Shown here: in pieces, positions 26,220 through 36,316 of the stretch | How the letters are laid out: the number at the start of each line of letters is the position of its first letter | Numbering within the stretch: the first letter of the stretch is position 1 | Origin: BCD1 sp965230565 | Lineage (GTDB): Bacteria; Bacteroidota; Bacteroidia; Chitinophagales; Saprospiraceae | Direction of reading: 5' to 3' | Length of the DNA: 64,000 bases | Assembly: GCA_965230565.1 (NCBI GenBank) | Contig: CBDDLH010000011.1 | Span: forward strand, 248,001-312,000 | Translations under genes and position numbers: made by a program | Notes under the pieces: model-generated | What the model was told of the DNA's origin: nothing | Database searches by the model: none | What the model saw: only the letters and a program-made list of their open reading frames with translations

Positions 26220-29200
26220 ATGGCACGTTATTTACTACTGTTTTGTTCACTTTTCTTGATGGGAAGCATTGCCACGGCGCAGACTTCTCTTGCAGGTAAG
26301 GTGACGGAAGAGGAGACCGGAGAACCGGCTTTTAATGTAAATATTACCCTGCACAAAAACGGTAATTACATTGGAGGTACTATTACGGATTTTGATGGTA
26401 ATTATTCCTTTTCCAATATTGACCCCGGAACTTATGCGGTTGAGTTTAGTTCTGTGGAATTTTCTACACAGCGCATCGAAGATGTAAAAGTGTTGGCTGG
26501 AAAAGCGATTAAACTCGACATGAAAATGACCAAGGGGCAGAACCTGCAGGAAGTTGTGGTTACGGGGTATAAAGCCCCGCTGATCGAGCAGGATAATACC
26601 ACCCAGGGTCGTGTGATCACAGGTGATGATATTAAGAACCTGCCGACACGTAACATTAACGCCCTGGCTTCTACTGCAGCGGGATTGTCTTCTGCGGATG
26701 AAGGAGGAGCGATTGCCATTCGTGGTTCCCGTTCCGATGCGACCAACTATTATGTGGATGGTATTCGTGTTCAGGGAAGTTTGGTGCCTGAATCTGAGAT
26801 CGATCAGCTTCAGGTAATTACGGGTGGTGTTGCTGCACAGTATGGTGATGTTACCGGTGGTATCATTTCCATTACCACCAAAGGGCCTTCTTCCAAATTC
26901 AATGGAGGTGTTGAGGCCGAGACATCAAGTTTTCTCGATGCCTATAATAATAACCTCATTGGTTTGAATATGAGCGGGCCGATCCTTAAAAATAAGGAAG
27001 GGGTGTCCATTCTCGGTTTCCGTTTGTCAGGACGTTATACCTACAACCAGGATGATGACCCTCCGGCTACAAATGTTTACCGCGTAAATGATGATGCACT
27101 TGCCGAGCTCGAAGCCAATCCGATCATCGATGTTGGCGGTGACCCTCTGGTAGCTGCAGACTTTTATACTAATGATCACGTTGACGCGCTTGATGCTCGT
27201 CCTTATGAGGATTTTAAGCGTTACGACCTGACTGCCAAACTGGATGCTCGATTGAGTGATGCGATCGATGTAACGCTGACCGGTGTTATGTCAAAGCGTG
27301 AAAATAAATTCACTCCGGGCGGTTGGAGAGTTTTCAACAGCCACAATAACCCAATTGATTTCAATGATACTTACCGTGGTAACTTCCGTTTCCGTCACCG
27401 TCTCGGTGGAGCAGCAACTGATGCAGAGGGTAAAAGCTCATTGATCCAAAATGTATCTTATACACTTCAGGTAGGGTATGAAAACAACCTGAATAACCGT
27501 ACAGATCTTAACCATGGAGATAACTACTTTGATTACGGCTTTATTGGTCAGCTGAATCACGAGTGGGTACCAACTTTCCGAATTGTACCTATTTTTGATC
27601 CGGAAACCGGCGAAGAGATTGATCAGCAGATCGTAAACAGTGGTTATCAGCAGGTGTTGAGAGAATATGTACCTGGTCAGCAGAATGCTGTTCTGGCTAA
27701 TTACAATAACTTCCTGGGTATCCCTACCGGAGAAAGTTTGAACTCTTCAATTGACTCTTACATCTTTACCGGTGCAACTTCCGGCGATTTGATTAACAGA
27801 ACTGATTTTGTAGCCTACAACGGTACCGTTAATGGTACATTTACCGGTTCCTGGGGATTTCATACCAATGTAGGAACGGTTTACAATCTGGCTCGTAAAG
27901 TTGATAATGATATATATACTTTGAATGCCAATGCCGCATTTGATCTCGTGCCAGGCGGTTCTGATAAAGGACGTCATAATATTCAGATCGGTATTGCCTG
28001 GGAGCAAAGAACAAGTCGTGCTTACAGTGTGGCTCCAAGAGGTCTCTGGAGCATCGCTCGTCAGAAAGTAAACGAGCACATCAGTGGTATTCCACTTGAT
28101 CCGGAGACTCGTCTTCCGACTATTGATACAGATACCATTGGTTATATTGATGTTGTAACACCTGCCGGAAATTTCTTCCCTCAGGTGCCATTGTATGGAG
28201 TTGATTACACTGAGGATGCAGATAACCTGTTTTACCGCAGGATAAGAGAATCTCTTGGTGTAGGTCTTGATCAGTATGTCGACCTGGATGGTCTGACCCC
28301 TGATCAATTGAGTCTCGATATGTTTGCGGCAAAAGAGTTAAATGACCAGGGTGTACTTGGTTACTACGGATATACTTATCTGGGTGAAGAGTTTAACGGA
28401 TCATTTAATGAATTCTTTACCGCTGAAGATGAAAACGGGGTGAGAACCTTCCCGGTTGCTCCTGCCCGTCCGATCTATACGGCGGCATACATTCAGGATA
28501 AGTTCACCTTTAAGGATGTGATATTCCGTTTAGGGGTTCGTATTGACAGTTATGATGCCAATACTAAAGTGTTGAAAGATATTTACTCCTTATATGATAT
28601 TATGGGAGCAGGTGAATTCCACTCCAATTTCGGTGGCGATCAGCCAGGAAATATCGGTGATGATTATAAAGTTTATACCAGTGAAGGAGATAACGTACTG
28701 GCATACCGAAACGGAGATGAGTGGTTCCGCGCCAATGGAGAGCCTGTTAACAATTCTTCGCTTATTTTTGGAACCAGTCAGGTGAATCCTAAATACCGTG
28801 ATTCAAGAGTAGAGGATATTCCAAACTTTATCAAGAGTCGTGATTTTGATCCTAGTGTTTCCTTCGAAGATTATGAAGCACAGGTGAATGTAATGCCTAG
28901 ATTGGCGTTCTCTTTCCCGATCTCTGACAAAGCGAATTTCTTTGCACACTATGACGTTTTGGTTCAGCGTCCACCGACAAACTCCATCGCTTCTCCAAGA
29001 GATTATTTCTACTTTACGGATGAAGCTGATGTTATTAAGAACAATCCAAACCTCAAGCCGGAAAAAACGGTTGATTACGAGGTTGGATTCCAGCAAAAAC
29101 TTAGCAACGCTTCTGCATTGAAAGTTTCTGCATACTATAAGGAAATGCGTGATATGATCACCTTCCGTACTATTTTCCCGGTTCCTTTCATTGGTCAGTA

Positions 29201-29918
29201 TGATACCTATGATAACCTGGACTTTGGAACGGTTAAAGGTTTCTCTTTCCAGTACGACCTTAGAAGAACAGGAAACGTTAGTTTGCTTGCGAACTACACG
29301 CTTCAATTTGCTGATGGTACGGGTTCAGATGCCAACTCTTCAAGAGGTTTGACCAGTCGTGGTGTGATCAGAACATTGTCACCACTTTCATTTGATGAGC
29401 GCCACAGAGTGGTTGCTTCTCTGGATTACCGTTACAGATCAGGTGATGCCTACAACGGTCCTGAACTGTTTGGTGTACAGATCTTTGCCAATGCAGGTCT
29501 TAACCTTCAGTTTACAGCTGTTTCCGGACGACCTTACACCAAATATCTGACTCCTGACGAATTGGGTGGAACCCAGATCTCCGGTGCGATCAACGGTGCT
29601 CGTAAGCCATGGAATAACTGGTTGAATCTGAGAATCGACAAGACCTTCAGGTTGGCCAACAACTATACCTTCAACGTTTACATGAGGGTTTCCAATGTGC
29701 TTGATAAACGTAACGTGATCAACGTTTACCCAGTAACCGGAGTGCCGGATGATGATGGATTCCTGGCTTCTCCAAATGGTATTAGTGCAATCAACCAGAT
29801 CGAAAATTCCAAGCGTGAACTTGAAGCGTATTATGCTTCTTACCAGTGGGCGTTACTGAATCCTAATAATTTCAGTTTGCCAAGAAGAATTTTCATTGGT
29901 GCAAGTTTTAGTTTCTAA
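26220..29918 (+). CDS. TonB-dependent receptor with N-terminal carboxypeptidase-regulatory-like domain
   Basis: A 1232-aa outer-membrane protein: signal peptide (SLFLMGSIATAQ), a CarboxypepD_reg-like/CNA-B-type domain at residues about 23-100 (SLAGKVTEEETGEPAFNVNI, DFDGNYSFSNIDPGTYAVEF), a plug domain about 105-230 (LQEVVVTGYKAPL, RGSRSDATNYYVDGIRV, VTGGVAAQYGDVTGGIISI) and a 22-stranded barrel ending in RIFIGASFSF. It takes up an unknown ligand with TonB/ExbBD energy. The partner is not SusD; 97 bases on comes a 1.35-kaa exported protein and then a PorV-like barrel. It is not the classical SusC length or motif set. Confidence 0.9.
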   Translation: MARYLLLFCSLFLMGSIATAQTSLAGKVTEEETGEPAFNVNITLHKNGNYIGGTITDFDGNYSFSNIDPGTYAVEFSSVEFSTQRIEDVKVLAGKAIKLDMKMTKGQNLQEVVVTGYKAPLIEQDNTTQGRVITGDDIKNLPTRNINALASTAAGLSSADEGGAIAIRGSRSDATNYYVDGIRVQGSLVPESEIDQLQVITGGVAAQYGDVTGGIISITTKGPSSKFNGGVEAETSSFLDAYNNNLIGLNMSGPILKNKEGVSILGFRLSGRYTYNQDDDPPATNVYRVNDDALAELEANPIIDVGGDPLVAADFYTNDHVDALDARPYEDFKRYDLTAKLDARLSDAIDVTLTGVMSKRENKFTPGGWRVFNSHNNPIDFNDTYRGNFRFRHRLGGAATDAEGKSSLIQNVSYTLQVGYENNLNNRTDLNHGDNYFDYGFIGQLNHEWVPTFRIVPIFDPETGEEIDQQIVNSGYQQVLREYVPGQQNAVLANYNNFLGIPTGESLNSSIDSYIFTGATSGDLINRTDFVAYNGTVNGTFTGSWGFHTNVGTVYNLARKVDNDIYTLNANAAFDLVPGGSDKGRHNIQIGIAWEQRTSRAYSVAPRGLWSIARQKVNEHISGIPLDPETRLPTIDTDTIGYIDVVTPAGNFFPQVPLYGVDYTEDADNLFYRRIRESLGVGLDQYVDLDGLTPDQLSLDMFAAKELNDQGVLGYYGYTYLGEEFNGSFNEFFTAEDENGVRTFPVAPARPIYTAAYIQDKFTFKDVIFRLGVRIDSYDANTKVLKDIYSLYDIMGAGEFHSNFGGDQPGNIGDDYKVYTSEGDNVLAYRNGDEWFRANGEPVNNSSLIFGTSQVNPKYRDSRVEDIPNFIKSRDFDPSVSFEDYEAQVNVMPRLAFSFPISDKANFFAHYDVLVQRPPTNSIASPRDYFYFTDEADVIKNNPNLKPEKTVDYEVGFQQKLSNASALKVSAYYKEMRDMITFRTIFPVPFIGQYDTYDNLDFGTVKGFSFQYDLRRTGNVSLLANYTLQFADGTGSDANSSRGLTSRGVIRTLSPLSFDERHRVVASLDYRYRSGDAYNGPELFGVQIFANAGLNLQFTAVSGRPYTKYLTPDELGGTQISGAINGARKPWNNWLNLRIDKTFRLANNYTFNVYMRVSNVLDKRNVINVYPVTGVPDDDGFLASPNGISAINQIENSKRELEAYYASYQWALLNPNNFSLPRRIFIGASFSF

Positions 29919-30015
29919 ATAGAATCGAACATGGAACTCGGGAAAATGAATTACGGTTTGTTTTCCCGATTCCTGGTTTTTTAAATAATTCATTATGCAA
30001 ATAAAAATTTTTAAA

Positions 30016-33000
30016 ATGCGTAATCTAAAAACCTGGCTGTTGAGTATTATCGGTCTTGGTATGTTTACTGTCGCAAGTGCACATATCAACCCCGAATTAC
30101 AAAACAGACCTTCTTCAAATAATAATAATGAGGAGATCAGCTACAGGGAGAATTGTGATAACGCCATATCCTCGACCGACCAGGCCATTAATAATGTAAG
30201 AGCTCGTCTGACTACCGGTGGTGACGTTTGGTGGGATGGTGAGGATGGGCTTTATGTGGTTCCTAAAGTAGCCCCGGGGGAGGATCCGGTATCTTCTATT
30301 TTCGCCGGTGCCGTTTGGCTTGGTGGACTCGATGATGGTGGAAACCTCAAAGTAGCCGCTCAAACATACGGCCGTAATCAAGGTAACTTTGACTACTGGC
30401 CTGGCCCGCTTATCCCGGATGGTGACGATCAGGGAGAGATTGAAAAAGAAACCTGTGCCCAGTGGGACCGTTTCTTCTCTGTAACTGCCCTTGATATTGA
30501 CAAACACAAAGCGCTGTTTGAGCAATCAAAATTGACTGGTGAAGCTTATGATGAAGCTGATATTCCAAGAGATGTAAGAGGATGGCCTGCTAAAGGAAAT
30601 CCTTATTTCTACGATGTACACGAATTCGAACTGCCAAATACCAGTCAGGGATTGGCAGGATTTCATGATTATGACCAGGACGGTAACTACGACCCTGTGC
30701 AGGGTGATTATCCGATCATCGAGATCCGTGGTTGTCCGGACATCTATTATGGTGATGAAATGATCTTCTGGATCTACAACGATTCCGGTAACTCTCACGC
30801 AGAATCCGGTTCTCCATTGAAAATCAAAATGGAGGTTCAGGTACAGACATTCGCTTATTCAACAAGTGACGAGATCAACAACATGACTTTCCAGAGGTAT
30901 AAGTTGATCAATCGTGCGATTACAAGTATCGACAGTACTTATTTCGCATGGTGGGTTGACCCTGACCTTGGATGTTATACAGATGACTATGTAGGTTGTG
31001 ATGTTGATCGTAGCCTTGCTTATGTTTATAATGAAGATGCAGTGGATGGTACGACAGGTTGTAACTGTGATCAGGGTGTACCAACTTACTGTGAGGAAGT
31101 GCCGATCCTTGGGGTGGATTATTTCCGCGGACCTTTGGATGAAAATGGAGAGGAGCTTGGAATGTCTTCCTTTACCTATTATAACAATGGTAGTGTAGGT
31201 TCACCGGAGCCTGGTACTACAGACCCTGCCAATGAAACAGAATATTATAACTATATGTCCGGTTCCTGGAGAGATGGTTCTTCTTTCCAGGTAGGAGGAA
31301 ACGGATACCAGCAAGGTACCGAAGATATTGATTATGCCTTTACCGATCCGCCGAATCTTGTAGATGGCTGGTCTATGTGTGAGGAAGACCTTCCGTTTGG
31401 TGACCGTCGTACTGTTCAGGCTTCAGGACCTTTCCGTCTTGATCCGGGAGCGGTTAACGAGTTGATCGTAGGTGCTGTATGGGTGGCTGATCAGCCGTAC
31501 CCATGCCCTAGTATCCGTAAATTGCAGGAAGCTGATGATATTGCTCAGAAGTTGTTCGATGAGTGCTTTAACATTCCTAACGGACCTGATGCACCGGATG
31601 TTGATTTCATCGAGTTGGATCGTGAAGTTATTGCAGTGCTGACCAACAACGCACCTTCCAATAATATCAACGAGGAATATGCAGGTACAGGTCTTGATAT
31701 TCCTGCCGGAACAATAGATAGTCTTTATTACTTTGAAGGGTACCGTATTTTCCAGGTGGCTAATCAGGATATCGATCTTTCTCCTGATAACCGTACTGAT
31801 CCTGAAAAGGTACGTATCGTTGCTGAGGTAGATATCAAGAATGGAATTGGAAAATTGTTTAACTGGAAAGCATTGGACGAAGAAGACAGACCAACTGAGG
31901 AAGAATTCTTCATTCCTGAAATGCAGGTGGAAGGACAGGATCAGGGAATCCGTCACACCTTCAGAATTACTGAGGACCAGTTTGCTGCCGGCCAGGATGT
32001 TCAGTTAATCAATCATAAGAAATATTATTTCATTGCGGTGGCTTATGCTTATAATGAGTACGAGCCGTTTGATCCTGAAACACAGGTTGGACAGAAGAAA
32101 CCATATTTCGAGGGTCGTAAGAATATCGGACCTAACCAGGATGGTAAGCCTTACACGGTTATCCCTCGTCCAATTGTAGACAGACAATTGAATGCAGGAT
32201 ATGGTGACGGAGCGGTCATTACGAGAATTGATGGAGTAGGAACTGCTACCAACTTCCTCGACCTTTCTGATGAGACAAGAGCAGCCATTGAAGAAGGCTT
32301 CGTTGCGGGGACTCCTGTACATGAGCTTACTTATCGTCCGGGTCGCGGACCTATTGATATCCTCGTATACAATCCGCTGGATGTAAAAGATGGAGAATTT
32401 GAGTTGACCTTTGTCGATGAGAACATGGGCAATGATCAATTAGATAATAATACCTTCTGGCTGTTGAAGAATCTTAGTGATCCTTCAAGTCCGGAGATTT
32501 TATCAGACACGACGATTTCCAAACTCAATGAGCAAATCGTTAGTGAATATGGCTTTAGTATTGCCATTGGCCAGGTGGCTGATGCAGGTACTGAACCACT
32601 GGAAGATCCAACTAATGGGTTTATCGGTTATGAGGAAGAGTATGCTAAAGGAGAAGAAGCTACTGCATGGATATCCGGAATTCCGGATGATTATCTTCCT
32701 GAAATTACGGCCCTGGAGGAAATCTTGTTCGATTTTGTAAAAACAGATGCAGGACAGCCTTTTGACTTCCTGGATCCGGAAGGTGTTTACAGCAAGATTG
32801 GCCCTGGATACTTTGTACCTTATTACCTCTGTGACTGGGAAGGTTCAGATGGACTTCTGCAGGAGGTGATTACTCCGGCATGGACGAGTACCGGAAACTC
32901 TAATTCAGTTGCCCATGGCCAGACAGATATTGATGAGCTCAATAATGTTGATATTGTCTTCACATCGAATAAAGCATTGTGGAGCCGTTGTGCTATTGTG

Positions 33001-34056
33001 GAAACTGCCAATAAATGGGTAACTGTTGCTGGTGTGCCAACAGAAGGTGACGGAATTGAACATTTTGACCTTAGAGGAGCACCAAGTGTTACACAGAATG
33101 ATACAGACGGAGATGGATTCCCTGATGTTGATCCTGACCCTGAAGTGGAGATAGGAATGGGATGGTTCCCGGGCTATGCTGTGGATGTTGAGACCGGACA
33201 GCGTTTGAATATCTTCTTTGGGGAGAATTCCATATATGATGGTTCCTTGTATGCTGATACGTACTCAGATACACCAAGAGGACGTGATATGATGTTTAAC
33301 CCATCATCACAGGTTTTCCTCAATACCGGAGTATTTGGTGAGCCATTCAGCTATAACTATTATCTGGGAGGGCAGCACTTCATCTATGTGACGAAACAGC
33401 CTTATGATGGATGTTTTGAAATTGCTGGCCGTTTACATCCTGATGCAGGTTCAGCATTTAAGAAAGTGAATGCGGTAAGAGAGATCACCTGGACAGGATT
33501 GATCATGCCTTTGACCGGACAGCAATTCCTTTCATATGCTGATGGGTTGATTCCTGAGGATCTGACCGTTAAATTGCGTGTAAATAATCCATATGAAGTT
33601 GAGGTAGGAACCGGTGATTACAACGGTTACCCAACATACAGGTTTAAACTGGATGGATTGCAGGCAAGTGAATTGGATGAGGATGGTGTTGAAACGGCAT
33701 TGGATATGATCAATGTAGTTCCAAATCCATACTACGGTTTCTCCGATTATGAGACCAGTCAGTTTACCACCACAGTTAAGATCACCAACTTGCCCGCTAA
33801 GTGTACAGTTACGATCTACTCATTGGATGGTAAGTTTATTCGTCAGTACGAAAGAGATGAGTTAGGTACAACGCCTAAAGGATCTGCTATTGAGTTGAAT
33901 CAGGTATTGCCAGACCTGGAGTGGGACCTCAAGAACAATAGAGGTATTCCAATTGCCAGCGGTATTTATCTGATCCACGTGACAGCAGATGGTCTTGGAG
34001 AAAGAACGCTTAAGTGGTTCGGTGTTAACAGACAATTTGACCCATCAGGGTTGTAG
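30016..34056 (+). CDS. Large exported protein with C-terminal T9SS/FlgD-Ig-like domain
   Basis: A protein of about 1346 aa. The ATG at 30016 (MRNLKTWLLSIIGLGMFTVASA) gives a clean signal peptide; an ATG seven codons upstream is also possible. The body is acidic (pI clearly low), rich in Gly, Asp and Tyr, and opens with SSTDQAINNVRARLTTGGDV followed by GAVWLGGLDDGGNLKVAAQT, segments that recur in large secreted proteins of Bacteroidota. A DTDGDGFPDVDPDPEVE stretch near residue 1030 is a calcium-binding type repeat. The last 100 residues (INVVPNPYYGFSDYE, KCTVTIYSLDGKFIRQYERD, GIPIASGIYLIHV) are a FlgD-Ig/T9SS-like tail. It is predicted to be surface-exposed and to act with the receptor. Confidence 0.75.
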   Translation: MRNLKTWLLSIIGLGMFTVASAHINPELQNRPSSNNNNEEISYRENCDNAISSTDQAINNVRARLTTGGDVWWDGEDGLYVVPKVAPGEDPVSSIFAGAVWLGGLDDGGNLKVAAQTYGRNQGNFDYWPGPLIPDGDDQGEIEKETCAQWDRFFSVTALDIDKHKALFEQSKLTGEAYDEADIPRDVRGWPAKGNPYFYDVHEFELPNTSQGLAGFHDYDQDGNYDPVQGDYPIIEIRGCPDIYYGDEMIFWIYNDSGNSHAESGSPLKIKMEVQVQTFAYSTSDEINNMTFQRYKLINRAITSIDSTYFAWWVDPDLGCYTDDYVGCDVDRSLAYVYNEDAVDGTTGCNCDQGVPTYCEEVPILGVDYFRGPLDENGEELGMSSFTYYNNGSVGSPEPGTTDPANETEYYNYMSGSWRDGSSFQVGGNGYQQGTEDIDYAFTDPPNLVDGWSMCEEDLPFGDRRTVQASGPFRLDPGAVNELIVGAVWVADQPYPCPSIRKLQEADDIAQKLFDECFNIPNGPDAPDVDFIELDREVIAVLTNNAPSNNINEEYAGTGLDIPAGTIDSLYYFEGYRIFQVANQDIDLSPDNRTDPEKVRIVAEVDIKNGIGKLFNWKALDEEDRPTEEEFFIPEMQVEGQDQGIRHTFRITEDQFAAGQDVQLINHKKYYFIAVAYAYNEYEPFDPETQVGQKKPYFEGRKNIGPNQDGKPYTVIPRPIVDRQLNAGYGDGAVITRIDGVGTATNFLDLSDETRAAIEEGFVAGTPVHELTYRPGRGPIDILVYNPLDVKDGEFELTFVDENMGNDQLDNNTFWLLKNLSDPSSPEILSDTTISKLNEQIVSEYGFSIAIGQVADAGTEPLEDPTNGFIGYEEEYAKGEEATAWISGIPDDYLPEITALEEILFDFVKTDAGQPFDFLDPEGVYSKIGPGYFVPYYLCDWEGSDGLLQEVITPAWTSTGNSNSVAHGQTDIDELNNVDIVFTSNKALWSRCAIVETANKWVTVAGVPTEGDGIEHFDLRGAPSVTQNDTDGDGFPDVDPDPEVEIGMGWFPGYAVDVETGQRLNIFFGENSIYDGSLYADTYSDTPRGRDMMFNPSSQVFLNTGVFGEPFSYNYYLGGQHFIYVTKQPYDGCFEIAGRLHPDAGSAFKKVNAVREITWTGLIMPLTGQQFLSYADGLIPEDLTVKLRVNNPYEVEVGTGDYNGYPTYRFKLDGLQASELDEDGVETALDMINVVPNPYYGFSDYETSQFTTTVKITNLPAKCTVTIYSLDGKFIRQYERDELGTTPKGSAIELNQVLPDLEWDLKNNRGIPIASGIYLIHVTADGLGERTLKWFGVNRQFDPSGL

Positions 34057-34078
34057 AATATTAACGACTTTAGGTTGT

Positions 34079-34147
34079 GAAGAAATTCGATTTTTCAGAA
34101 GCATTTTCGGAAACGTAATATCCGGGGTTGAAAAATCGAGTTTCTTC
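34079..34147 (+). promoter_or_regulatory. Long hairpin between the large exported protein and the PorV-like gene
   Basis: Bases 34079-34097 pair with 34129-34147 over 19 positions with one G-T pair (GAAGAAATTCGATTTTTCA against TGAAAAATCGAGTTTCTTC), leaving a 31-base loop. It fills most of the 118-base spacer. There is no run of T after it, so it is not a standard terminator; it may set the ratio of the two proteins by processing or partial termination. Confidence 0.55.
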
Positions 34148-34174
34148 ATCTTTCCGCATAAAATTTTAAAACAG

Positions 34175-35227
34175 ATGAATAAAAAGATATACTCAATCAT
34201 TTTCCTTTTGGTTTTTGGAGGAATGGCTTTGCAGGTACATGCCGGTAACCCTGACCGTCAGGGGGAAGCAGGTGCTTACGAATTGCTGATGATTCCTTAC
34301 GCCAGGACTGCCGGATTGCATGCGATGACTACGGCCAATGTGTCGGGAGTAGAGGCTATTCGTATCAACCCTGCCGGTTTGTCAAGGATTAATACTACTG
34401 AAATTTCTTTCAGTAATGCAGTTTACCTCAGTGGTACGGGAATTAATATGAATGCCTTTGGTGCGGCCAGAAAAGTTGGAAAGAGCGGTGCGATCGGAAT
34501 GAGTCTAATGTCTCTGGATTTCGGAGATATTCCCGTGACAACAACAGATCAGCCGGAAGGAACAGGTACGACCTTTTCGCCCAGTTTTTTCAATATTGGT
34601 CTTTCCTACGCTCATACTTTTGAAAATAAAGTAACCGTAGGTATTACCCTCAGAGGAGTTTCCGAATCTACTGCTGATATTAATGCATTTGCTTTTGCTG
34701 TCGATGCCGGCGTACAGTATGTTACCGGTGAGAATGACAATTTTAAATTTGGTATTTCCCTTAGAAATGTTGGTGGAAAAATGCGTTTCTCAGGGGAAGG
34801 TCTCAATGACCTGACGGATGTTGATGGAGGTTACCAGATTACGCTTTCGCAGCGTTCTGCAGGTTACGAATTGCCTTCAATGCTGAATATCGGAATGTCT
34901 TATGACTTCCTGATAGGTACTACTGCCAGATTAACGGCGGTGGGTAACTTTACTTCCAACTCTTTCTCTCAGGATCAACTTGGAGGGGGATTTGAATTTT
35001 CGCTTAAGGAACTTTTCATGTTGCGTGCGGGATACCGCTATGAGTTCAAGAGCGGAAGCCCTACTGAAGCTGAGCGTCCATTGTATACCGGTCTGAGTGC
35101 CGGAGCGAGTGTTGCGCTGCCATTGAGCAAAGAGAAAAAGAATACCAAAGTAAGCATCGATTACGCCTACAGACACACGAAGATCTTTAATGGCACCCAC
35201 AATATTGGTGTGCGCTTCAATATGTAG
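34175..35227 (+). CDS. PorV/PorQ-family outer-membrane protein
   Basis: A 350-aa outer-membrane barrel. The ATG at 34175 gives a signal peptide (MNKKIYSIIFLLVFGGMALQ then VHAG); upstream in-frame codons have no signal character. The mature start, RQGEAGAYELLMIPYARTAG then MTTANVSGVEAIRINPAGLS, is the FadL-like N-terminus of the PorV/UPF0164 family, and the chain ends in NIGVRFNM. PorV carries T9SS substrates from the translocon to the attachment complex; paralogues are thought to serve particular substrates. Its place after a large T9SS-tail protein supports a dedicated shuttle, which is inference. Confidence 0.85.
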   Translation: MNKKIYSIIFLLVFGGMALQVHAGNPDRQGEAGAYELLMIPYARTAGLHAMTTANVSGVEAIRINPAGLSRINTTEISFSNAVYLSGTGINMNAFGAARKVGKSGAIGMSLMSLDFGDIPVTTTDQPEGTGTTFSPSFFNIGLSYAHTFENKVTVGITLRGVSESTADINAFAFAVDAGVQYVTGENDNFKFGISLRNVGGKMRFSGEGLNDLTDVDGGYQITLSQRSAGYELPSMLNIGMSYDFLIGTTARLTAVGNFTSNSFSQDQLGGGFEFSLKELFMLRAGYRYEFKSGSPTEAERPLYTGLSAGASVALPLSKEKKNTKVSIDYAYRHTKIFNGTHNIGVRFNM

Positions 35228-35730
35228 ATGTTATAAAATAAACATCTATATCATCCCGGCATTTTATGCCGCGGACAGGTTCCCGAATCTTGACATATGC
35301 CAGGATTCGGGATTTTTTTTTGAGGCTTACTGGCGGTGGCCATCATATATCAAATGGTAAAAAAACAATTGATAATGAACCGGGGTCAAAAAGATTGATT
35401 GCTCATTTTGATCCTGGTTATCTTTTAAAGACAAATAGTTTGTTCGAATTGTCTGAATATTAAGGATTTATAATCACCTTTTTAGCTTTTGTTGCAGCTA
35501 TTTTAGAATATAAATTATTTAAAGATCTTTTTTCGAAATTTATGTTGTTTTAGAGGTGTTTTGGGTGTCGTATTTTTAATAAAATTTGGAAAGAAACTAT
35601 TGAAAATAAGAATTAATTTTATTTCAGAAAGTAAAAAGACGCAGATAGTAAGGTTCATTTGTCAGGCAGCTAAGTTGCGAATAACCACAATTCCAGCGCC
35701 ATTTTATAACATTATTAGAAATCTAAAATT
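35228..35730. other. Gene-free stretch behind the PorV-like gene with a terminator
   Basis: The terminator at 35281-35321 is listed separately. From 35330 to 35730 no gene or repeat is recognised; a short frame at 35266-35463 is low-complexity and overlaps the terminator. The leader of the GreA-like gene has a one-mismatch -7 box (TTCATTTG, 35654-35661) with no clear -33 element. Confidence 0.45.
35281..35321 (+). terminator. Intrinsic terminator of the receptor/T9SS/PorV-like operon
   Basis: TCCCGAATC (35281-35289) pairs with GATTCGGGA (35304-35312), followed by nine T. Confidence 0.85.
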
Positions 35731-36114
35731 ATGTCTGGGGTAAATTATTTTTCTCAAGAAGATTTTGACAGTTTGTTGTCAGCTCTTGAAGCAGCAAAAG
35801 AAGCCAGAGAGAAACTTGGAATTCAAATTAAAACTCTGGAAAGATTATTGGATAATTCAAGTGTTTTGGACAAAAGCAAGATGGACGAATCCAAGGTGTC
35901 CGTTTTATCTGAAGTGACTATTAAAAACACAGAAACGGAGGAGGAATTGACCTATAAGCTTGTTTTTGATAACGAAGCAGATTTAAGAAACCAAAAGATT
36001 TCGGTTACTTCTACGCTTGGAACAAACCTGGTAGGTAGTGAAGTCGGTGATGTTGTGAATGTGAAAACCCCTAGGGGAAATCTCGGGTTTGAGATCATGA
36101 GCATTAAGAACTAA
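35731..36114 (+). CDS. Shortened GreA paralogue lacking the coiled-coil tip
   Basis: A 127-aa protein clearly homologous to its downstream neighbour greA (157 aa): the start MSGVNYFSQEDFDSLLSALE aligns with MSGINYLTQEGYDNLVAELE, and the C-terminal FKBP-like domain aligns throughout (VLDKSKMDESKVSVLSEVTI; EEELTYKLVFDNEADLR; KTPRGNLGFEIMSI). About 30 residues of the coiled coil are gone, including the region that in GreA holds the acidic tip (GDLSENAEYD). It could still sit at the RNA polymerase secondary channel by its globular domain but cannot deliver the acidic residues that trigger RNA cleavage. An antagonist or modulator role is therefore possible. It is unlikely to be a mere pseudogene, because the frame is intact and conserved to the stop. 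Confidence 0.85.
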   Translation: MSGVNYFSQEDFDSLLSALEAAKEAREKLGIQIKTLERLLDNSSVLDKSKMDESKVSVLSEVTIKNTETEEELTYKLVFDNEADLRNQKISVTSTLGTNLVGSEVGDVVNVKTPRGNLGFEIMSIKN

Positions 36115-36270
36115 GTGTAATCGAGCATTGGCCTGGAACAATTTGTGAACGGGAAATGTTAATTGTTTCCGGCTATTAAAAGTGAAAAGCTACATTAAGA
36201 TAGCATTAGGTTTGAAGTAAATATACCTTCCTGAAATCGTCATATTTTTATTTCGATTCGCTAAAAACGG

Positions 36271-36301
36271 TTGATTTTACGCCTAAGATTGTTTAACTTT
36301 G
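36271..36301 (+). promoter_or_regulatory. greA promoter, Bacteroidota sigma-A type
   Basis: TTG at 36271-36273, 20 bases, then TAACTTTG at 36294-36301 is an exact TTG-N20-TAnnTTTG promoter. The expected transcript start is about 36308, so the RNA begins directly with the hairpin at 36317-36356. Confidence 0.75.
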
Positions 36302-36316
36302 TACTCCTAACAAGGC

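Noticed and set aside
26220..34056. Classical SusC/SusD polysaccharide utilisation locus
   Set aside because: The second protein has no SusD helices or lipobox, and no glycoside hydrolase is linked to the pair.
34612..34806. Antisense frame in the PorV-like gene
   Set aside because: Shadow of a well-supported coding region on the other strand.
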